Part shown: positions 43,461 to 54,036 of the stretch, piece by piece
How positions within the stretch are numbered: position 1 is the first letter of the stretch
How the letters are laid out: each line of letters begins with the position of its first letter
Assembly: GCA_022478985.1 (NCBI GenBank)
Contig: JAKSZP010017430.1
Coordinates: forward strand, 1 to 64,000
Length of the DNA stretch: 64,000 bases
Reading direction: 5' to 3'
Source: Massospora cicadina
Taxonomy: Eukaryota > Entomophthoromycota > Entomophthoromycetes > Entomophthorales > Entomophthoraceae
Program-made: the position numbers and the translations under genes
The notes under the pieces: generated by a model
The model's input: only the letters and a program-made list of their open reading frames with translations
Databases searched by the model: none
What the model was told of the DNA's origin: nothing

Positions 43461-44007
43461 TTTTTATTTTCAATTAGAAAATGCAAGGATGAAACTTAGT
43501 AAGCAAGAGTAGGGGAACTTATTGAGGGAGATTAACATACTGAAAGCTTCAGAATTGTTTTATGTTGGGGAGGTCTAGGACTAGATAGCCTCTAACTATA
43601 TTGGGGAACTGCTTAGCTATCCTTCAAACTAGGTTTCTTAGGAAAAGTCACCTCCTTGTGGAAAAATTTACAAATGGAGAGTTTCACAATTAGCCCAGCT
43701 CTGCGGAGGCCAGCCTTCAGCGCTTCCAGATTATTTGAGTGTTCCTCCAGGAAGGGAAAATGTGTCATAATGGCATTAATTTAGACAAAGAACATGAGAA
43801 GCGAAGGTCACCTATAACTTCATTGACGAGATGTTAAAAGGGCACCAGTGCATCTATAAAACAAAATGAATTACTATGACTGGAAGGTTCTTCAAAGTCC
43901 AGATCTCAGTGAACCAGTACTGTCCATGCTTGAATCTTACCTGACTGAAGGCATACATCAGTTCAAGATTATAGATTAATTGAAACTTTGAAAATTCCTG
44001 AGCAATT
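43460..44007 (-). pseudogene. Element F reverse transcriptase, C-terminal half
   Basis: Minus-strand sequence adjoining the G insertion. From 43990 it reads FQLIYNLELMYAFSQVRFKHGQ-like sequence with WFTEIWTLKN, aligned with LDLVNAFNQIWVMEGQEWLT of E RT. The thumb and palm parts follow in broken frames. Its N-terminal partner lies at 50259-50700, beyond G. Confidence 0.7.
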
Positions 44008-44012
44008 GAGTG

Positions 44013-44770
44013 TGTCAGACAAATTCCCTTACAGCTGAAAAGTAAGAATGTTTAAGGTAGAATTCAGCTGAAGAGGGAAATGTCAGCCATTTGCAATTTT
44101 CTGATGTCATTAAGAGTTTGTTTAATAAAAATAAAAATGAGAAAGTCGAGGAAATCAGCCAAAAGTCCCTGGCCAATTCTAGGTGGAACCCCGTTAATTG
44201 GGGTAACACTAGTTTGAAACCTCTATGGTCATCAAATGTAAAATCCAATGGTTGGATTACTCTGACCTCACCAAGACCAAGGGGGATCATTGGAAGGCTC
44301 TCCCCATTCCCAACAAAGTCCTCCAACGCACCTGTGTGGGACCCCCCTTTTATAGGCTTGGCAGGGGTCCCCCAAGGTGCAAGAAATTTCTCAGGTGGTG
44401 ATTGGCTTAAATTTATAAAAACATTACATCATGGATACATTTGGACCAATCAGAATCCATCCTCCTTTATTCCACTGCCCTTAAGCGAGTTCCCAAGTTA
44501 TGATACGTTATTCCTCATATTTCCTAATTTGGACTCATATAAGCTATTCTGAACATGTCCCTAAATCCTCCTCAACCCTCAAAGAACTTTAAATACTAAA
44601 TAGTCAAATGTCAAGGGGCATCATTTTTTACCTCTATTGCACTTACAATAAGAATCATAAAAATTCAATTTTATTTGTGCTTTATTTTTTTATTTAAAAT
44701 TTTTAAAAATTATTTGTGGAATCCTGCAGGCGTCAAGCACCAGCAAGCAAGAATTGGTTGGATTTTCTCA
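44013..44770 (+). repeat. 5' LTR of element G
   Basis: 758 bp, starting TGTCAGACA and ending CTCA, followed by AAA and the primer binding site. A TATA box (CCTTTTATAGG, about 44346-44356) is conserved in the 3' copy (49837-49845). A long open frame, 44091-44552, spans most of it but is not kept as protein in the 3' copy, where only its second half is open. Confidence 0.9.
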
Positions 44771-44772
44771 AA

Positions 44773-45520
44773 ATGGTGCTCACTACAGGGGATCCCTGTA
44801 TAGCCAGAATCGTTGCTCTTGAAGAGCAACTAACCAGCGTTTTATCCCGCCTTAAGGAGCTTGAGCATCGCCTTTACGAATTCCCCCTTATGGAAAAATT
44901 CACTCCAGGCGAAGGAAACAATACTTTTTTGTATGTTTATAGAGCTGCCATGTATGGCTCAAATGTTACTCAAAAACTCCAGAACATCCTTCCCTGTTTA
45001 AACCGCCTAGCTCAAGAGATGATAGTTCCTTACCTGAATCCTTCGCTCACTTGGGCAGAGGTGAAGGAGGATCTCGTGGCTAAACTTGGATCCAAGCAGA
45101 GTCTACTCAGGGAAAAACAGGTCTTTAAGCGCCTTAGCATGTATAAGGATGAACCACTACTTGCCTTTGCTGAACGCTTTTACCTTACTGCGCAAAGGTT
45201 GTCAACCTCGCACATGCTTACTCTTGATGATGCTATCGCCGCTCTGTTAAATGGGTTAATGTCTCAGCCTCCTCTAGCCAGACATATCATCTCAGTGAAA
45301 TTTAACTCACAAACATCCGTAATATTAAGGAGGCATTGATAGAAGTGGCCAAATTTCACTTAGGTGCCGAACATAATGTCATTGAGTTGAAACCTTCAGC
45401 GCCAACCATAAAGGAGTTACCACCGGTTGATCAGTTGGGAGTGAGGCCACCTGTGTCTATTCTCCCTACAAAACCTGCTCCCTCAGTGCGACTTAAAAAA
45501 GGGTCTCACTCCTTCTAATG
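44773..45520 (+). pseudogene. Element G gag
   Basis: The open frame runs to 45339, then 45336-45518 continues after a shift. The N-terminus has a likely coiled coil (VALEEQLTSVLSRLKELEHR) similar in place to ALEERV of A and C. The capsid-type region follows, with YVYRAAMYGSNVTQKLQN, LTWAEVKEDLVAKLGSKQSL and YKDEPLLAFAERFYLTAQ. That last segment matches HKDESLASFADQYYQES of A. I see no zinc knuckle in the following 400 bases. The ATG at 44773 lies in the PBS, so translation may start further in, for example at the Met near 44889. One frameshift plus stops after 45518 make it defective. Confidence 0.75.
44774..44791 (+). promoter_or_regulatory. Primer binding site of element G
   Basis: TGGTGCTCACTACAGGGG, three bases after the LTR end. 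It is identical over 18 bases to the PBS of A although the LTRs are unrelated. It overlaps the first in-frame ATG (44773) of the gag frame. Confidence 0.8.
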
Positions 45521-46840
45521 AATCAGAGCCTTGTAAGGTTGTAACAACCATATAGCTAAACAAGCTCACTAACGCCTCTGTGCCTTCACTTCCAGTCAAG
45601 CTGGAAAATGTGTCTCCTAAAGCTAACCAAACTTCTGTAGCCATCCCCTACCTCCATCGCTGCCTTGCCTGTTGTTGCGAATACTCTTGGGGAGGAATCT
45701 GAGGTGGTTATGATGACGTTAGTTACTACATATTGAGAGCCCCCACAGAAGTAGATGTGCCTGATCATTTAAACGCGGGAGGATTAGACGAGACCACCAT
45801 ACCTGAGAAGACGTACCTCAGTCAAATTTCAGGGTGTCCAAAAGTGATTGACACTGCTAGTGATGGTGACCATTTTTAAGCTGGCTTGATTCGCCCTCTT
45901 CAGCGTGTTTATCCAATTAAATACATCATGGATAAATACCCTGAGACCACTAGAAAGCTAACCTCCACCTTCCAGCTCAAGGAGGTCTTAGCTTTGTCAC
46001 CTAAATTTGGAGGAACGCTCACTAAGATTGAAGTGGTCATTCAAAAGGTCCAAATACTAGCTATCATGGAGACTGGATCCCCAGTCAACGTGAACTCCTC
46101 TAAGCTTATTAAGAAAATAAAGCTAGCGCCTGATTTGGAGTATACGCAAGAGTTTGAAACCACTGGCCCCAACAATACCTGTAATATTGGGGCTACTCCT
46201 CCCTTCCCATTTGAATTGGGAAGCTTATCCTATTAGCCCCTGCTGTGGCTTTGGATAACAACGCATATGATATGCTCATCGGCACTCAATATATTTTTTA
46301 AGTATGAAGGAATAATTAACATGAAGCTAGGGGTCCTCTCGTTACTCAAATATGAAGTCCTTTAGTTTTATCCAACTAAGAACCCAACAAGCACGAATAC
46401 TATTGCCTGATTGAATACCCCCTTTCAGCTATAACCTTGTCATACTCCACTTCTAGGTGCAACACAAAGAAATTACCTGATTCAGTGGATGCTGGGATAG
46501 TATCTCTTTCTACGCTGCAGATGAGGTCTTGATTAAGCCTGGTGAACAAAGAGTGGGTGACACTAAGATTACGCTTCAAATCCCTCATCATTGCTTGCTG
46601 CACCTCATAAGTATTGAAGGTGTTATTTCCTTGGATACTCGTGTCTTGCCTTTGATACAAGACCCAGCCTACCAAAGGTCTATTACCCTTCTACTGGGAA
46701 ACCTCATCGGAAAAAACACGATCATATGGAAGCACCAGGAGATTGGCTGAGGCTTCCTACTCCCTGTAGAGGACATTAAACATATCCACTCCATTAGCTA
46801 TATGGTGGACTTGGGCTTACCCATGGATAACATGATGTGC
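45520..46840 (+). pseudogene. Element G protease and linker (broken)
   Basis: Frame 45886-46236 holds the protease. VQILAIMETGSPVNVNSSKL (about 46048-46107) has the T-G-S-P-V-N surroundings, but the catalytic Asp is Glu. A stop after 46236 and a shift follow, then NAYDMLIGTQY-like sequence (about 46262), the second half. The rest (46300-46840) is the linker to RT with stops. Asp to Glu at the active site should abolish cleavage, so Gag-Pol processing would fail even without the stops. Confidence 0.75.
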
Positions 46841-47810
46841 ACCTTGCCCGATGTTCATATATCGGATAAGCTGACCCCAGAGGAGTTGGAAAAAGTTCAT
46901 ACCTTGTTAGATAATACAGTGACATATTCTCCAAGTCGGAAACTAACTATGGCCACATGAAAGGTTGGTGCCACTCCATTGATGTGGGTGATGCCCGGCC
47001 TATTAGGTCCAAACCTTATTGCAAGTCAATGTTGGAGGAACAACAGATAAGATAGAAGCTCCAGCATCTATTAGACGCGGGGTTACTCATTCCTTCCAAA
47101 AAGCCCTTGGTCTTCACCTCTCTTACTAGTTAAAAAGAAAAATGGAGGTCATTATATAATCATAAATTACTGTAGGTTGAATAGACTTACTAAGAAGGAT
47201 AGTTATCCTATCCCTCGCATTGATGACGCCCTGGCCCAACTCTCTTGTTCTAACTGTTTCTCTGCCATGGACCTGGCCAGTGGCTATTGGCAAATGGACC
47301 TTTCTCCTCAAGATCAGGAGAGATGCGCTCTTATTTGTAGTGAAGGTCTCTTTTAACCCACACAATTACCTCAAGGGTTGTGCAACGCAACTGCTTCATT
47401 TCAGCGTGCGATGGATCACATATTGCAGTACCTTGAGTTAAATTGTGTCATTGTCTATCTTGATGACATCACGGTGTTCCAAAAATCTTCAGCGAACATC
47501 TTGATCACTTGAAGGAGGTGTTTCAACGGTTGCATAAGTCTGATATCAAGTTAAAGCCCTTGAAGTGTACCTTCTTCCAAAGGAAGCTAGATTTCCTTGG
47601 TCACTCCATTTCTCAAGAAGGAATTCAACCCATGCAGGACAATGTCGAATCCATCTCAAAGATGCCAGCCCCTAAAAATATAAGGGATATTCAGGTATTT
47701 CTAGGGATGATGAGGTATTACCATCAGTTCATCCCTAAGTTCACCCAACTCAGTGAGCCCCTTGACCATCTATTAACGAAGAATACCCCTTTCTATTGGG
47801 GGTGCTGAGC
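46840..47810 (+). pseudogene. Element G reverse transcriptase (one of the better preserved)
   Basis: The RT entry (LTPEELEKVHTLLDNTV) starts near 46870. After stops around 46955-47130, the core reads LLVKKKNGGHYIIINYCRLN, YPIPRIDDALAQLSCSNCFS, AMDLASGYWQMDLSPQDQER and LPQGLCNATASFQRAMDHI, then CVIVYLDDITVFQ (about 47443-47481) with the complete YLDD box. Frame 47509-47808 continues through KSDIKLKPLKCTFFQRKLDF and VFLGMMRYYHQFIPKF. Breaks include a stop near 47353 and a shift near 47490. The motifs identify a Ty3/gypsy RT with high certainty. Confidence 0.9.
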
Positions 47811-48406
47811 AAAAGGCCACTTTTGAAACAATGAAGCAACTGTTACAACAACATCCAATCCTACGGCATCCTGATTATAATAAACCCTTCATATTATTCA
47901 CTAATGCCTCGGAATATACTGTTGGAACCATTCTAGCCCAACTTGATGAACAGGATGAATATCATCCTGTTTCCTATTTTAGCAAGATGCTGTCAAAGGC
48001 GGAACATAACTACAGTGTAACAGAGAAAGAGTGCCTTGCTGTTCTGTTGGCTGTAAAGCACTACCTCCCATTTCTCTATGGAACCACCGTCACTGTAGTT
48101 ACTGACCATGCATCTCTAAAGTGGTTACAAAATATGAATGATCCTACTGGTCAGCTAGCTCGTTGGGCTCTAAAGCTCCAGCCATATGACATGAAGATTG
48201 AACACCATGCTGAAAACCGTCACTTGAATGTTAATGGGTTGACTCAGTTACCGGTTCTTTACTTGGATAATAGTGAGGCAGAGAGATTACATGACCTCTT
48301 AATGACCCCCAACGAATGGGAGGATGAGGATGAGCCTGTTCAGAAGATGTTAGCCCAGCACTTCATAACACTAAAGTTGAAGATGGGAAGTTGTATTAGC
48401 AGGTGA
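47811..48406 (+). pseudogene. Element G RNase H (frame intact)
   Basis: Open frame 47831-48406, 191 codons. FILFTNASEYTVGTILAQLD is the first motif, with the expected Asp replaced by Asn (TNAS for TDAS). YFSKMLSKAEHNYSVTEKEC carries the Glu of the second motif, and VVTDHASLKWLQNMNDPTGQ holds the third Asp. EHHAENRHLNVNGLTQLPV ends the domain, with N for the usual D in NVDGL. The frame is free of stops, but two acidic positions have become Asn, as expected from G-to-A changes. Confidence 0.88.
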
Positions 48407-49500
48407 GGACAAAATGGCTACCTTACCTTCGACCTTTAGAACGCGTACCTGCTATCCTAGAAGCACATTCCACTCTAGGTCATGGAGGAGAGAAGACAAC
48501 CTATGAGGGATTAAGGATCGGTTTTACTGGGATGGAATAACGGAATCTATTGTTGATGTTTTGGAAGACTGCCTTACTTATAAGAATCAATCAGGCTCCA
48601 AGTCTAGATACCAATATCAACCAACTACCCCTCAACAACTGTTCCACACCATCAGCTTGGATGTAATAGGTCCACTTCCTCAGTCTACTAGTGGAAACAG
48701 ATTTATCCTAGTAGCTATTGACCACTTTTCTAAGTGGGTTGAAGCCGTGGCTCTCCCTGCTCAAACAGATAAAGCCACCGCCACCTTCCTACATCAACAC
48801 ATCTTCACCCGTCATGGTTGCCACCAAGTATTACTCTGCGATAATGGTAAGAACTTCACCTCCATAGTAATCAAAATCCTGGCCACATCTATGGGAGCAC
48901 AACAACTTTTCTCAGCTCCTTATAACCCCTCCACTAACGGAACAGTGGAAAGAGCAAATAGAACCTTGGTTTCTATTATGAGAAAGATTTGCTCATCTGA
49001 TCCACTTCACTGGGATCAATACTTGAATAGTGCTCTTATGTCATACTGGATTAGCTACCACCAGGCTTTGAAAATGTCTCCATTACGTGTCTTATATGGG
49101 TGGGAACCAGGAATACCTGCTCTCTTAGCTAAGGATATATTCTCTTCTTGAGTTGAGGAACCAGATAATGTTATGAGAAGAATGGCTCAACGCATAATTC
49201 AACTTTAATCTGAAGCTATGACCTATTTTGCAAAAACAGTAACCAAAGAAGGGCAGGCTGCCAATGAGTTCTGAACCCCCTACCTACCTTCCAAGTATCT
49301 GACATGGCGTTGTACTACCATAAATGCATCACTCCTAGAAGCGGCAAGCTTGGAACAATTTGGGAGGGTCCTTTCACCATCATCTACAAGAGAGGAAATG
49401 AGTACTCTGTCAAAAATCTAGCTGCTGGTATCAGAATTAATTGCGTACATGGCCGTTTCCTCTGGCTATACTCGCCACCCATCATCCTTGAGGGGGGTGT
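48407..49500 (+). pseudogene. Element G integrase
   Basis: The zinc domain (HSTLGHGGEKTTYE, about 48468) is split from the core by a shift near 48510. The open frame 48561-49151 starts in that domain (CLTYKNQ, second Cys lost to Tyr). It contains the complete DDE set: ISLDVIGPLPQS, VLLCDNGKNFTSI and NPSTNGTVERANRTLVSIM. After a stop at 49151, frame 49304-49543 has the GPY/F module WEGPFTIIYKRGNEYSVKNL. There is no chromodomain before the polypurine tract. The catalytic core looks intact in sequence, but the enzyme is fragmented. Confidence 0.88.
49486..49500 (+). promoter_or_regulatory. Polypurine tract of element G
   Basis: CCTTGAGGGGGGTGT directly before the LTR start TGTCAGACA at 49501. 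Confidence 0.75.
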
Positions 49501-50253
49501 TGTCAGACATTTGCCCTCACAGCTGAAAGTAAGAATGTTTTAGGTTGATTTCAGCTGAAGAGGGGAAATGTTGGCCATTTGCAATTTTCCAATATCATTA
49601 AGATTTCATTTAATAAAAATAAAAACGAGAAAGTCAAGGAATTGGCCAAAAGCCCCTGGCCAATTCTTGGTGGAACCACGTTAATTGGGGTAACATTAGT
49701 TCAAAACCTCTATGGGCATCGAACGTAAAATTCAACTGTCAGATTACTCTGACCTCACCATGGACCAAGGGGGAATTATTGAAAGGCTCTCCCCTGACCC
49801 CAATGAAGTCCTCCAACGCACCTGCGTGGGGACCCCCTTTTATAGCCATGAAGGGTGTCCACCAAGGTGCAAGAAATTTCTCAGGCGGTGATTGGCTTAA
49901 ATTTATAAAAATGTTGCCTCATGGGTATGTTTGGACCAATCAGAATTCATCTTCCTTCATTCCGCTGCCCTTAGGCGAGTTCCCAAGTTATGATACGTTA
50001 TTCCTCATATTTCCTATTTTGGACTCATCTAAGCTATTCTAAACATAACCCTAAATTCCCCTTGACCCTCAAAGAACTTTAAATACTAAACAAACAAATG
50101 TTGAGGGTCATCATTTTTTACCTCTATCATGCTTACAATAAAAATCATAAAAATCCATTTTCTAATTGCTTTATTTATTTAAACTTTTATAAAATCTTTG
50201 TGGAATCCAGCAGGTGTCAACACCAGTAAGTAAGAATCAGTTGGATTCCCACA
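49501..50253 (+). repeat. 3' LTR of element G
   Basis: 753 bp, TGTCAGACA to CACA, followed by the target duplication GAGTG. It matches 44013-44770 with many transitions. The TATA box is near 49838. Confidence 0.9.
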
Positions 50254-50258
50254 GAGTG

Positions 50259-50701
50259 TTCCAGAGTGAGGAAATAGGGGTCTCTAGCTGTCACATTATT
50301 TACATGCGCATAAAAACACAGGGCCACAGGGATCCATCTGCCTTCTTTACATAGACAACGGGAGAAGCAATGATGGATGAATTTTTAACAATTCAACCCT
50401 TTTCCAACATGTCATCAAGCCATATAATTTAAAGCTTCCTCCTCATCCTCTATGTGAGGGTATAGTGGTTAGTAAATGTGGCAAAGAACACCGTCAATTG
50501 AATTATAGAACATACTCTGTATGAGAAGAGGGCCTTATATTAAACTCATTATGAAAACACTTTGTATGTGGCGAGGAAGAATGGAAAATTTGGTGGAAGA
50601 CCTGTGGAGAAACGGGAGGGAGATAAAATTTAAATTAGGGAGGTCTCAAATGGGAGGGCATCATCTAGTGGGACTTTTCTGCTGAGCCCATAATCGGTAA
50701 T
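50259..50701 (-). pseudogene. Element F reverse transcriptase, N-terminal half
   Basis: Minus-strand sequence right of G. Near 50455-50290 it reads PHIEDEEEALNYMA, then SSIIASPVVYVKKADGSLWP-like sequence. These match YPHTAEEEVALNTWL and ARKLDGSLHPC of E RT. Further upstream (50700-50480) only weak similarity to the E region between PR and RT remains. The join to 44007 across G restores RT order and supports the GAGTG duplication. Confidence 0.72.
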
Positions 50702-51693
50702 TGTAAGCCTTGGGGAGTAAATCTTGCACTTGATTGGGAGCTATTCCATATTTGGACCAATAAGGGTAGAAAGCTGGCTGCTGTCCCTCTTATCACCTTG
50801 AGTGATTTAGCTCATGTGGTAGATGAGAGGTGTGTGATGGCGTATCTTCTGAAAATTGCGCCTTTTCTCCATTTGCTAACCACCCACGAGTTTGTACTGA
50901 AAGTTTGGGGTGTTTGTTGAGAGATGGAAGTATGGAGAAGCCATTGCCAGCAGAGGGTTTGCAGTATTATTCACCAACAAGGGCTTCATACACTGGTTCA
51001 ATTTCCTCTGGTCAAAATAGAATGGTAACCAATGATAATAAGTCAATCAAGTCTCTCTCAGGCTCAAAGATTCCCAAATACTATTCCACCTTCTTGTTAG
51101 CTAAAATAAGCTCCATCATCAACAAGTACAGGCGCAATAAACTCTTTAAATACACAATGGGACTGCCCATATTTGGCCTGGACATGGGAGCAGACTTCTT
51201 TCCACTGGAGGAGTCATCATCATACTAAGTGAAATTACGTTGAAATAAAATTTCTTGCAAAAGAGAATTTGATACAATACAGCTGGGCAGGTCTTATCCA
51301 AATCGGTAATGCTAACAATTTAGGGTGTCAATCCACTGTAACCAAATTGCAAACTAACCTGACGGTAATGCACTGTTTTTCATTCTCTTTAAGTGAGTTT
51401 ATAAGGCAGCAGACCTGGACAGGATCCACTGTCACTCCATTTCCCCTTTCCAAACCCTAGCTTTCAAATAAAAAATGTAAAACCCCAATTTTATTTGTAA
51501 AGTTAAGATGTTCACTGGGAAATTAGTAGCTATGATTTCCAATTTTAGGATATCCTGGATAGTGCTCTCAATTGACTTAATCTCCCTGCATCCTACAAAT
51601 GGATGGCTGTACCAACTTTATTTTGGCTGGTGCTTTGGGTGGTAACTCATCCTGATTGCCAGTGCAGTCTTATTATCAGAACCTTATATGACA
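50702..51693 (+). repeat. 5' LTR of relic J (E family)
   Basis: Starts TGTAAGCCTTGGGGAG, as in E, and ends near TATATGACA. Inside, AVPLITLSDLAHVVDERCVM (about 50785-50845) matches the coding U3 of E and H, and WLVLWVVTHPDCQCSLI (about 51625-51680) matches the gag-start segment of U5. It is about 990 bp, shorter than in E or H, with deletions. Confidence 0.7.
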
Positions 51694-52444
51694 AAATGGA
51701 GTGACCAAAATCTCGTCATTCTCCATCCTTCTCTATATGTGAGGTGCTAAGTTTGTTAGGTTTTATGAACGGATAGTTCTTCCTTTAGGTAAGGTAGTTT
51801 AATTTTGAAGGATGGCCCATTATTTAGAGCACAATTTTATGCTGCGGTTAAGGAAATATCGTCTGACCCAAATGGTGGGTTATACACCCATATCGAGTGG
51901 AAAAAAGGCTCAGGTTTTCGCTTTCCCCTCGTCCTGGACAGCTTGGATGGGTCGCAAGTGTGGGTGAGATGTTTGACCCTGTTGCCAATAATCTTCCACC
52001 AATACTGTCATTTTTTGCTCTGGAGATAGTACTCTCTCTGTTGACTCTGACGCTCTTGAGGAGAAAATGTATGTGAATCTATTGGTGCCACTGTTGACTG
52101 CAGTACAAAAGTGGAATTATGGTTTTCTCAGGTGGCTTGGAGCCCAGTTTCATCCCTCAAGGATGGTTTAGAGGATATGCAGGTGAATACACCTTCCTTA
52201 TTAGTTATGTCCCACAAATTATCTAATAAACAAGATTATACCTACTTTTTGTTAACTATTGATATTCAGTTGTGTCCCATATAGTATCAGGAAAAGTTCT
52301 CTTAGATAAAGGAGCGGTTTAAAATTTCATGATCTTACAGTTCAGTCAGTATTTGGCCTTAGATCTTGACGCAGAGTCCTCAGTATTAAGCTCTTTGTCA
52401 TCTTATATGACTTGTTATGTGATGATAAATCTAGTGCCATTCTT
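51694..52444 (+). pseudogene. Relic J gag and start of protease (broken)
   Basis: Decayed gag sequence with no long frame. At about 52295-52370 the frame reads KVLLDKGAV*NFMILQFSQY, which aligns with ALVDTGAAGNFMSVELAQQ of E; the D-T-G triad has become D-K-G. LDLDAESSVLSSLSSYMTCY continues the match to 52430. The protease is then cut at LVPF by the K insertion. It is E-family by both motif and order. Confidence 0.68.
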
Positions 52445-52750
52445 TAGTACTAGGGGTCAACCTAAAAAGGAGAGCCTCCACGCATCTTTATTTGCAATTA
52501 AGCCAAAAAAGGATTCTAAAAAACAATAAAAAATTACCAATATGACACCTCAGCTAACAGCCTAGGAAGCCATATCAGAGGGTGAGGAAGCTTTAAGGAA
52601 ACTTTTGTCCAGCACCCGCTTTGCTGAAGGGCCATGGTTGAAAACATTGAGGTAGGAGCATCAGCAACATGATGCATAAGGAGGTATAATTGTGGTTTTT
52701 TTTGATTATGAGGCCGGTAGTGTCCATCGCCTCAATGTATTGAGCATGTT

Positions 52751-54036
52751 TGTCATGATGGCGGCAGATAAACTTTAGACTGGCCTGTCGCTCTGGATGC
52801 ACAAACACCCAAAAGGATAGCCCAAATGCCAGAAGTGCTGCTTCTTAAACGACATAAATTTGTGCTGTATGAGAATTCACCAGTTAGTGCCAATATGATG
52901 TAATAGTGAATAACAGCCTGGTAACAATTCAGGCTGCATGACCCTGGGCCCGTGGGTTTGGGTGCTGGGAGAAGTGAGATCAGGTGGGAAGGTTTAAATT
53001 CATCTTGGAAAAAAATAGATCTGGGGTGCAGAAATTTTATTGGATTTAGAAATAGAAAATCAACTGGCAATTTTCTAAGTGTGTTAGGACTGCTTAAATA
53101 GATTATTGATTTGGGGAATAGCTTATAAAAGCGCGGGGTGGAGGCCCTCAGATTGACTTAACTTGGTGAACTGCAAGCAAGAGAGGGAAGAAAAAGAACT
53201 TAAATTGGTATGATTTCAAAATTGTTGGTGGCGGGCTGAGTCGCTGTAAGTTTGTTTTTGGACACCCTAATTGCGGATTTGACATTGTTCCAATGATTAT
53301 CATGACGTCCTCTCACCTGATGGGCAAATGAGAACCTCCTAAGGCCACCCCACGTAGGGGTGGTCCTAAGAGGTTGGGATTAGGTTCAGGGCACATAACC
53401 CACCTGCGCCAGGTCACTTTGACATCCTTTTTACTGAACGGGATTTATTGGATGATGATTGTAATATTTCTGGGGGAGGTTTTTGAACTGATGGCAACTT
53501 TTGAAAATGGCCTTATGACATCGGTGAGTTTTAACAAAGATTTAATCTTGAACGCTTTCTTCATTGTAGGTACGCTCCCATTGGGCCTTGTTCCTAATAT
53601 TTTCAGGGAAGGTTCTAAATTGGCGGCAACTTTTAACAATGACCAATTCCATCAGTAAGGATTACTGAATGTTCAACATTCACCACTTTTCTGCTGAGGA
53701 AAACTACCGTTGGGTTTTATTATTGTTGGTTTGCAATTGTCAATTATTAAGGCTGAAGGTTCGCTGCTGTTAGTTGCATCTAGCCCCTTTGATCATGAGG
53801 ATGCCAATGCTTTTCCACCTCACTACAGATCGTCTCAATTAGCGCATTTATTTCCAGATGCAAGAAATGGGGCTAAGGGCGGAATCCTCAAAGGGTGAGC
53901 CATTTACACCGTTCATTTACCACAAGTTCGAGGTCACCTTGGGAAACAAGGGGGCTGCCGGCCTTCTTAGCCCCTTTTTGGATGGGAAAGGGAACACCCC
54001 CAATACAAATGGAGGGGGCGCCACTCCAGACTTACA
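52751..54036 (-). repeat. 3' LTR of element H
   Basis: Minus strand, from TGTAAGTCTGGAG at 54036 to CATCATGACA at 52751. It matches the H 5' LTR (57972-59264) and, more distantly, the E LTR. It includes the TATA-like CTATTTAAGCAG (about 53094) and CTTTTATAAGC (about 53126). Confidence 0.82.

Larger units (their letters stand above)
44013..50253 (+). mobile_element. Complete Ty3/gypsy element G, inserted in F
   Basis: 6241-bp element with LTRs at 44013-44770 and 49501-50253 and the target duplication GAGTG at 44008-44012 and 50254-50258. It has a PBS and PPT and the order gag, PR, RT, RH, IN. There is no chromodomain. The LTRs differ at roughly one position in ten by eye, so it is not recent, yet several catalytic motifs are intact. 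Confidence 0.92.
40660..50701 (-). mobile_element. Chromodomain relic F, split by G and probably by J/I
   Basis: Old E-family element on the minus strand. Its RT is cut: the N-terminal half lies right of G (50259-50700) and the C-terminal half left of G (44007 downwards), followed by RH, IN, chromodomain and LTR remnant. Everything upstream of RT is missing at 50701, where the J LTR starts. That suggests J/I was inserted into F and that the remainder lies beyond the window. Confidence 0.7.

Noticed and set aside
44091..44552. 153-codon frame in the G 5' LTR as a gene
   Set aside because: The matching part of the 3' LTR is interrupted, and the frame crosses the TATA box and the R region; probably chance.
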